64,000 nucleotides of DNA from an uncultured Flavobacterium sp. (GTDB lineage: Bacteria > Bacteroidota > Bacteroidia > Flavobacteriales > Flavobacteriaceae): NCBI RefSeq assembly GCF_946478785.1, contig NZ_CAMLDD010000028.1:6475-70474 (forward strand). The letters are read 5' to 3'. The notes beneath the pieces were generated by a model. That model made no database searches and was not told where the DNA came from. It saw nothing but the letters and a program-made list of their open reading frames with translations. How positions within the stretch are numbered: the stretch's first letter is position 1; the number at the start of each line of letters is the position of its first letter. Made by a program: the position numbers and the translations under genes. Of the stretch, positions 59,873 through 64,000 are shown piece by piece.

Positions 59873-60406
59873 ATGGCAAGTACAAGAGCAGCAATTCGTT
59901 ATGCAAAAGCAATTTTGGACTTAGCAAACTCTAAAGGTGTTGCCGAAGCTGTCAATAACGATATGAAATCAATTGCTTCAACAATTGAAAATAATTCAGA
60001 ATTGAGTGACTTTATTCAAAATCCAACTACAAGGGTCGAAGTTAAGGAAAGTGCTCTTTTAGAAGTTTTTGCAGATGTAAATGGAGTAACTAAAGGTTTG
60101 TTTCATTTATTATTCGAAAACAAAAGATTTGAAATTCTGGAAGGAATTGCATCAGAATATAAAAAATTATTTGATGAAAGCAATGGCGTCGAAGTAGCAA
60201 AAGTGACGACAGCAATCCCAATGGATGCTGCTTTAGAAGCTAAAGTTTTAGCTAAAATTGCAACTTTATCAGATAAAAAAATAACAATAGAAAATATAGT
60301 TGATCCGTCAATTATTGGAGGATTTATTTTAAGAATAGGTGATCAACAATACAACGCTTCTGTTGCAAACAGATTACAAGTATTAAAAAGAGAGTTAAGT
60401 AATTAG
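59873..60406 (+). CDS. atpH: ATP synthase F1 subunit delta
   Basis: 177 residues. ASTRAAIRYAKAILDLANSKG at the N-terminus and VDPSIIGGFILRIGDQQYNASVANRLQVLKREL at the C-terminus are the OSCP/delta signature; it connects the peripheral stalk to the top of the alpha-beta ring. It lies 37 bases before atpA. Confidence 0.95.
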   Translation: MASTRAAIRYAKAILDLANSKGVAEAVNNDMKSIASTIENNSELSDFIQNPTTRVEVKESALLEVFADVNGVTKGLFHLLFENKRFEILEGIASEYKKLFDESNGVEVAKVTTAIPMDAALEAKVLAKIATLSDKKITIENIVDPSIIGGFILRIGDQQYNASVANRLQVLKRELSN

Positions 60407-60443
60407 TTTTATTACACATAAAGTGTCTAAATTATAAATTAAG

Positions 60444-62021
60444 ATGGCGGAAATCAAACCTGCTGAAATTTCAGCAATATTAAGAAAGCAAGTAGAAGGT
60501 TTTGAATCTGGTGCTACGCTAGAGGAAGTAGGAACGGTACTTCAGGTTGGAGACGGTATTGCTCGTATTTACGGGCTATCTAATGTACAATATGGTGAGT
60601 TAGTTGAATTTGATAACGGACTTGAAGCTATTGTATTGAATCTTGAAGAAGACAATGTTGGTGTGGTACTTTTAGGGCCATCAACAGGAATCAAAGAAGG
60701 ATCAACAGCAAAAAGAACACAACGTATCGCTTCTCTTAAGGTAGGTGAGCAAATGGTAGGACGTGTAGTTAACACACTTGGTTTTCCAATTGATGGAAAA
60801 GGACCAATCGGTGGAGACTTATACGAAATGCCATTAGAAAGAAAAGCACCTGGTGTTATCTTCCGTCAGCCAGTTACTGAGCCATTACAAACAGGAGTAA
60901 AAGCAGTAGATGCTATGATCCCGGTTGGACGTGGACAACGTGAGCTTGTAATTGGTGACCGTCAAACAGGTAAATCAACTGTTTGTATTGATACCATCTT
61001 AAATCAAAAAGAATTTTATGATGCAGGAAAACCTGTATTCTGTATATATGTTGCAATTGGACAAAAAGCTTCAACTGTAGCAGGAATCGCTAAAATGTTA
61101 GAAGAAAAAGGTGCAATGGCTTATACAGTTATTGTTGCAGCAAACGCTTCTGACCCGGCTCCAATGCAAGTTTATGCTCCTTTCGCAGGTGCTGCAATTG
61201 GAGAATACTTTAGAGATTCTGGTCGTCCTGCACTTATTGTGTATGATGATTTATCTAAACAAGCTGTTGCTTATCGTGAGGTTTCTCTTTTATTAAGAAG
61301 ACCACCAGGACGTGAGGCATATCCTGGAGACGTTTTCTACTTACACTCTCGTTTATTAGAGCGTGCTTGTAAAGTAATTGCTGATGACGGAATTGCTAAA
61401 AACATGAACGATTTGCCAGATTCTATCAAGTCTATCGTTAAAGGTGGTGGTTCATTAACTGCATTGCCAATTATCGAAACTCAGGCTGGTGACGTTTCTG
61501 CATATATCCCAACAAACGTAATTTCGATTACAGATGGTCAGATTTTCCTTGATGGAGATTTGTTCAACTCTGGAGTTCGTCCTGCGATCAACGTAGGTAT
61601 CTCTGTATCTCGTGTTGGAGGTAATGCTCAGATTAAATCAATGAAAAAAGTTTCTGGAACTTTAAAATTAGACCAGGCTCAATTTCGTGAATTGGAAGCT
61701 TTCGCTAAATTTGGTTCTGATTTGGATTCTGTTACTTTAAACGTAATTGAAAAAGGAAAAAGAAACGTTGAAATCCTGAAACAAGGTCTAAATGATCCTT
61801 ATACAGTAGAAAATCAAGTAGCTATTATTTACGCTGGTTCTAAAAACTTATTAAGAAACGTTCCTGTAAATAAAGTAAAAGAATTTGAAGCGGATTTCTT
61901 AGCTTACTTAAACAGTAAGCATAAAGATACGCTTAACGCATTGAAAGCTGGTAAATTAGATGACAACATTACTGATGTTATCGAAAAAGCAGCAAAAGAA
62001 ATTTCAGCGAAATATATCTAA
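60444..62021 (+). CDS. atpA: ATP synthase F1 subunit alpha
   Basis: 525 residues. P-loop GDRQTGKST (about 170-178), the [29 protein letters not shown] block (about 270-298) and the C-terminal helical domain are intact. It is the non-catalytic nucleotide-binding subunit of F1. An 83-bp gap with a hairpin separates it from atpG. Confidence 0.97.
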   Translation: MAEIKPAEISAILRKQVEGFESGATLEEVGTVLQVGDGIARIYGLSNVQYGELVEFDNGLEAIVLNLEEDNVGVVLLGPSTGIKEGSTAKRTQRIASLKVGEQMVGRVVNTLGFPIDGKGPIGGDLYEMPLERKAPGVIFRQPVTEPLQTGVKAVDAMIPVGRGQRELVIGDRQTGKSTVCIDTILNQKEFYDAGKPVFCIYVAIGQKASTVAGIAKMLEEKGAMAYTVIVAANASDPAPMQVYAPFAGAAIGEYFRDSGRPALIVYDDLSKQAVAYREVSLLLRRPPGREAYPGDVFYLHSRLLERACKVIADDGIAKNMNDLPDSIKSIVKGGGSLTALPIIETQAGDVSAYIPTNVISITDGQIFLDGDLFNSGVRPAINVGISVSRVGGNAQIKSMKKVSGTLKLDQAQFRELEAFAKFGSDLDSVTLNVIEKGKRNVEILKQGLNDPYTVENQVAIIYAGSKNLLRNVPVNKVKEFEADFLAYLNSKHKDTLNALKAGKLDDNITDVIEKAAKEISAKYI

Positions 62022-62036
62022 ATATTTAGTTTATAG

Positions 62037-62080
62037 TTTTTAGTTTATTGTTTGTGGTTCGCCCAGCAATAAACTAAAAA
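62037..62080 (+). promoter_or_regulatory. intercistronic hairpin between atpA and atpG
   Basis: TTTTTAGTTTATTG (62037-62050) and CAATAAACTAAAAA (62067-62080) are perfectly complementary, 14 bp with a 16-base loop. There is no T-run, so it is probably an mRNA processing or stability element. Confidence 0.55.
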
Positions 62081-62104
62081 CAACAAACAACAAACATAAA
62101 ATTA

Positions 62105-62965
62105 ATGGCAAATTTAAAGGAAATCCGTAATAGAATTACTTCCGTTTCATCGACGATGCAGATTACATCGGCTATGAAAATGGTTTCTGCTGCAAAGCTT
62201 AAGAAAGCACAAGATGCAATCACTGCAATGCGCCCTTATGCCGAGAAATTAACGGAGTTGTTACAAAATCTTTCTGCAACACTTGAGGGTGAAGTTGGAG
62301 GAGATTATACAACACAACGTGAAGTAAAAAAAGTATTGCTTGTAGCCATAACCTCTAACAGAGGTTTATGTGGTGCATTTAATACAAATGTAATCAAAGA
62401 GATTAAAAGCCGTACTGAGTTTTACGCAGGTAAACAAGTTGACGTTTTTGCTATTGGTAAAAAAGGAAATGATGTTTTAAGTAAAACACATAAAGTTCAC
62501 GGTCATCATAATGCAATTTTTGATCATTTAACTTTTGATAATGTTGCCGCAATTGCTGATAATTTGACTGAAAAATTCTTATCTGGAGAATATGACAGAA
62601 TCGAATTAATCTACAATCAATTTAAAAATGCTGCGACTCAAATTGTTCAGACGGAACAATTTTTACCATTAGCTCCTATTAAATCTGATGTACCGGTTAC
62701 TGCTGGAGATTATATTTTCGAACCTTCAAAAGAAGAAATTGTATTGACTTTGATTCCTAAATCATTGAAAACACAATTATACAAAGGAATTCGTGATTCA
62801 TTTGCTTCAGAACATGGAGCGCGTATGACAGCAATGCACAAAGCAACTGATAACGCAACTGAATTAAGAAACCAATTGAAATTGACTTACAATAAAGCCC
62901 GTCAGGCAGCTATTACTAATGAAATCTTAGAAATAGTTGGTGGTGCTGAAGCTTTGAACGGATAA
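62105..62965 (+). CDS. atpG: ATP synthase F1 subunit gamma
   Basis: 286 residues. MANLKEIRNRITSVSSTMQITSAMKMVSAAKLKKAQ at the N-terminus and RMTAMHKATDNATELRNQLKLTYNKARQAAITNEILEIVGGAEAL at the C-terminus form the central rotor coiled coil, and ITSNRGLCGAFNTN marks the Rossmann-like middle. A strong terminator follows directly; atpD and atpC are not downstream in this window. Confidence 0.96.
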   Translation: MANLKEIRNRITSVSSTMQITSAMKMVSAAKLKKAQDAITAMRPYAEKLTELLQNLSATLEGEVGGDYTTQREVKKVLLVAITSNRGLCGAFNTNVIKEIKSRTEFYAGKQVDVFAIGKKGNDVLSKTHKVHGHHNAIFDHLTFDNVAAIADNLTEKFLSGEYDRIELIYNQFKNAATQIVQTEQFLPLAPIKSDVPVTAGDYIFEPSKEEIVLTLIPKSLKTQLYKGIRDSFASEHGARMTAMHKATDNATELRNQLKLTYNKARQAAITNEILEIVGGAEALNG

Positions 62966-62988
62966 TATTTTTTATTCACAAAATATTT

Positions 62989-63017
62989 AAAAGTCTCGCA
63001 ATTGCGAGACTTTTTTG
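62989..63017 (+). terminator. terminator of the ATP synthase operon
   Basis: AAAGTCTCGCAA followed by TTGCGAGACTTTTTT: a GC-rich palindromic stem with T-run, 25 bases after the atpG stop. Confidence 0.88.
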
Positions 63018-63187
63018 TTTGGTTTCAAAAATTTCGCAATCAAGTTGTTTCCTCATGTATCAGGTTGGTTATACTAATTAGTAATATAATATAGAAGTCT
63101 AATTATTTTTTGTTACATCGAAAGCATTTAATGAGATTTCTCCATTTGATCGAATGATAAAATTAGATTGTTTTTAATGAATTCTTA

Positions 63188-63630
63188 GGGATTTTAAATT
63201 TCTTTAAACGCCTATACAGAACAATCCAGTCCAATCAAGCATTATTTTGTTGGTAAATACCAATGCTCATTTGAAAATAAAAGTTGTAACGAGTCCTTTT
63301 TGTAGCTTTTGTGCTGAAGATCATACGATTATCGAAGAAATTTTGCAGCAACACTCCGAAACGTTATGTTTTGATATTCGTTTCAAATTTGATGAAGCAA
63401 ATAGTGACTAAAAATCAAAAAAGTGCATCAAATATTGCTAGCTATTTATTACGATCAAGGGCAAAAGGCTTTTAGGAATGCCTTACACAACTGGTTTGAT
63501 AATATAGATAAAACCAATTGGATAATCATGGAAAGGTCGAATGGGATGATCAAAAATAAATGAAATTTTAAAAGAACAATTCCATTGGAATCGAGCAAAT
63601 GATTTGACTTATACACCGGTAATTATATGA
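63188..63630 (+). pseudogene. degraded thioredoxin-like domain of a VKOR-type protein
   Basis: Three frames are needed to read it. Frame 2 (63188 on): ILNFFKRLYRTIQ. Frame 1 (63253-63411): HLKIKVVTSPFCSFCAEDH, with a CxxC redox motif and IRFKFDEAN, ending at a stop. Frame 3 (63423-63563): VHQILLAIYYDQGQKAFRNA then LHNWFDN, ending at a stop. Frame 1 again (63574-63630): EQFHWNRANDLTYTPVII, ending at a stop where NGYxxP would be expected. The order matches the C-terminal thioredoxin domain of Bacteroidota vitamin K epoxide reductase-type proteins, often linked to peptide export. The upstream membrane part is missing, and no start codon fits. Confidence 0.7.
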
Positions 63631-63670
63631 AGCCTTAAATGGATAACTTCTATTTAAATTATGCATAAAA

Positions 63671-63705
63671 AAAGAGCCTGCATTTGATTGCAGGCTCTTT
63701 TTTGT
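63671..63705. terminator. intrinsic terminator hairpin
   Basis: AAAGAGCCTGC (63671-63681) pairs perfectly with GCAGGCTCTTT (63690-63700), loop of 8, T-runs on both sides, so it could work in either direction. It follows the pseudogene, whose original transcript it may have ended. Confidence 0.85.
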
Positions 63706-63819
63706 ATTTAAGAATCCCCCATAATTCTTAAAGTAGATTTTAAAATGGAGATTCCTGAGAATTCCTTTCCCAAGAATCAGTTCCATTTTAAAAATTTTTA
63801 GTGAAACTTTCACTTGCTT

Positions 63820-64000
63820 TGTCTTTTATGGGAACAAACTAGCTTTATCGACCCCAATGCTTTGTTTTTTTAAGGGTTACTAATAGCTGTAATCAATCCC
63901 TATTGCTTTGTTTTTATGGGAACAAATTAGCTTTTAATCCCAGTACTTTGTTTTTTTAAGGGTTACTAATAGCTGTAATCAATCCCTATTGCTTTGTTTT
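63820..64000. repeat. 43/86-bp tandem repeat running off the edge
   Basis: A higher-order repeat: AAGGGTTACTAATAGCTG and the following bases through TTGCTTTGTTTT recur exactly 86 bases apart (about 63860-63914 and 63946-64000). Each 86-base unit consists of two related 43-base halves of the form TAGCTnTnATCnANCCC, then TGCTTTGTTTTT. A looser half-unit precedes at about 63815. The array continues past the window. Confidence 0.75.

Larger units (their letters stand above)
62966..64000. other. 1-kb decayed region at the right edge
   Basis: No intact gene. It holds the ATP synthase terminator, about 170 bases in which I see nothing, the thioredoxin-like pseudogene, a terminator hairpin and a tandem repeat that runs off the window. 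A frame on the minus strand (63568-63813) crosses the terminator and shows no recognisable domain, so it is not called. Confidence 0.6.

Noticed and set aside
63568..63813. 81-residue minus-strand reading frame near the right edge
   Set aside because: It crosses a terminator hairpin and the thioredoxin-like pseudogene and shows no conserved pattern.
63820..64000. CRISPR array
   Set aside because: About 55 of every 86 bases are identical and the remainder is itself a diverged half-copy of the unit, so there are no unrelated spacers; no cas genes were seen in the window.

Overview
The window is AT-rich chromosomal DNA from a Bacteroidota bacterium, almost certainly a Flavobacterium or close relative. 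The evidence is: TAnnTTTG-type -7 promoter boxes, weak ribosome-binding sites, a glutaminyl-tRNA synthetase fused to a YqeY domain, a type IX secretion (T9SS) lipoprotein of the SprE/PorW type, a glycoside hydrolase with a T9SS sorting tail, a GLPGLI protein, and many Flavobacteriaceae-type DUF families (DUF4175, DUF4254, DUF5687, DUF6427).

Left part (1-22.4 kb), mostly minus strand: a partial PIF1-like helicase, an OmpH/Skp-like lipoprotein, a methyltransferase, a GNAT acetyltransferase, mnmG, ybeY, a giant DUF4175 protein, gltX (+), an SPFH protein (+), a small envelope-stress-like set (DUF6327-like, holin-like, YtxH), glnS-YqeY, a RelE/ParE toxin-antitoxin pair (+), folB (+), tRNA-Cys (+) followed by an exact 90-bp tandem array of its own 3' end, then LysE, a DUF2807 protein and rnr. 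A cluster of parS-like centromere sites, two of them exact, surrounds mnmG and runs into the end of ybeY.

Middle: an 857-bp AT-rich gene-free region (22841-23697) sits exactly where the predominant coding strand switches from minus (left) to plus (right). With parS nearby, this makes it the best replication-origin candidate in the window.

Right part (22.6-63 kb), mostly plus strand: a DUF2007 protein, rpiB, a CDF zinc exporter, tex, a GH8 secreted hydrolase (-), tatA (-, 57 aa), an M23-peptidase-like membrane protein lacking the peptidase domain, a GH3-type adenylate-forming enzyme, parDE with a visible operator, a nucleoside-phosphorylase-like protein, a short exopolysaccharide module (UDP-glucuronate decarboxylase, glycosylphosphotransferase, GT2), a minus-strand accessory island (ORF6N, CapK/PaaK-like, HigA, HigB), purD, a housekeeping set (DUF6341-like, DUF6427, upp, DUF4254, GT9), an outer-membrane barrel plus GLPGLI pair, a repeat-built TonB_C-like secreted protein, a PaaE-like ferredoxin reductase, a two-gene ABC transporter, sprE, bactofilin, and the ATP synthase operon (atpZ/I-like, small membrane protein, atpB-E-F-H-A-G). 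atpD and atpC do not follow atpG here.

The last kilobase is non-coding and decayed: a frameshifted VKOR-type thioredoxin-domain pseudogene and a 43/86-bp tandem repeat running off the edge. No CRISPR array, prophage or complete insertion sequence was seen. The most interesting items are the parS cluster with the strand-switch origin candidate, the tRNA-Cys tail array, a diverged 197-bp tandem module at 14.5-15.0 kb, and the HigBA-linked island.
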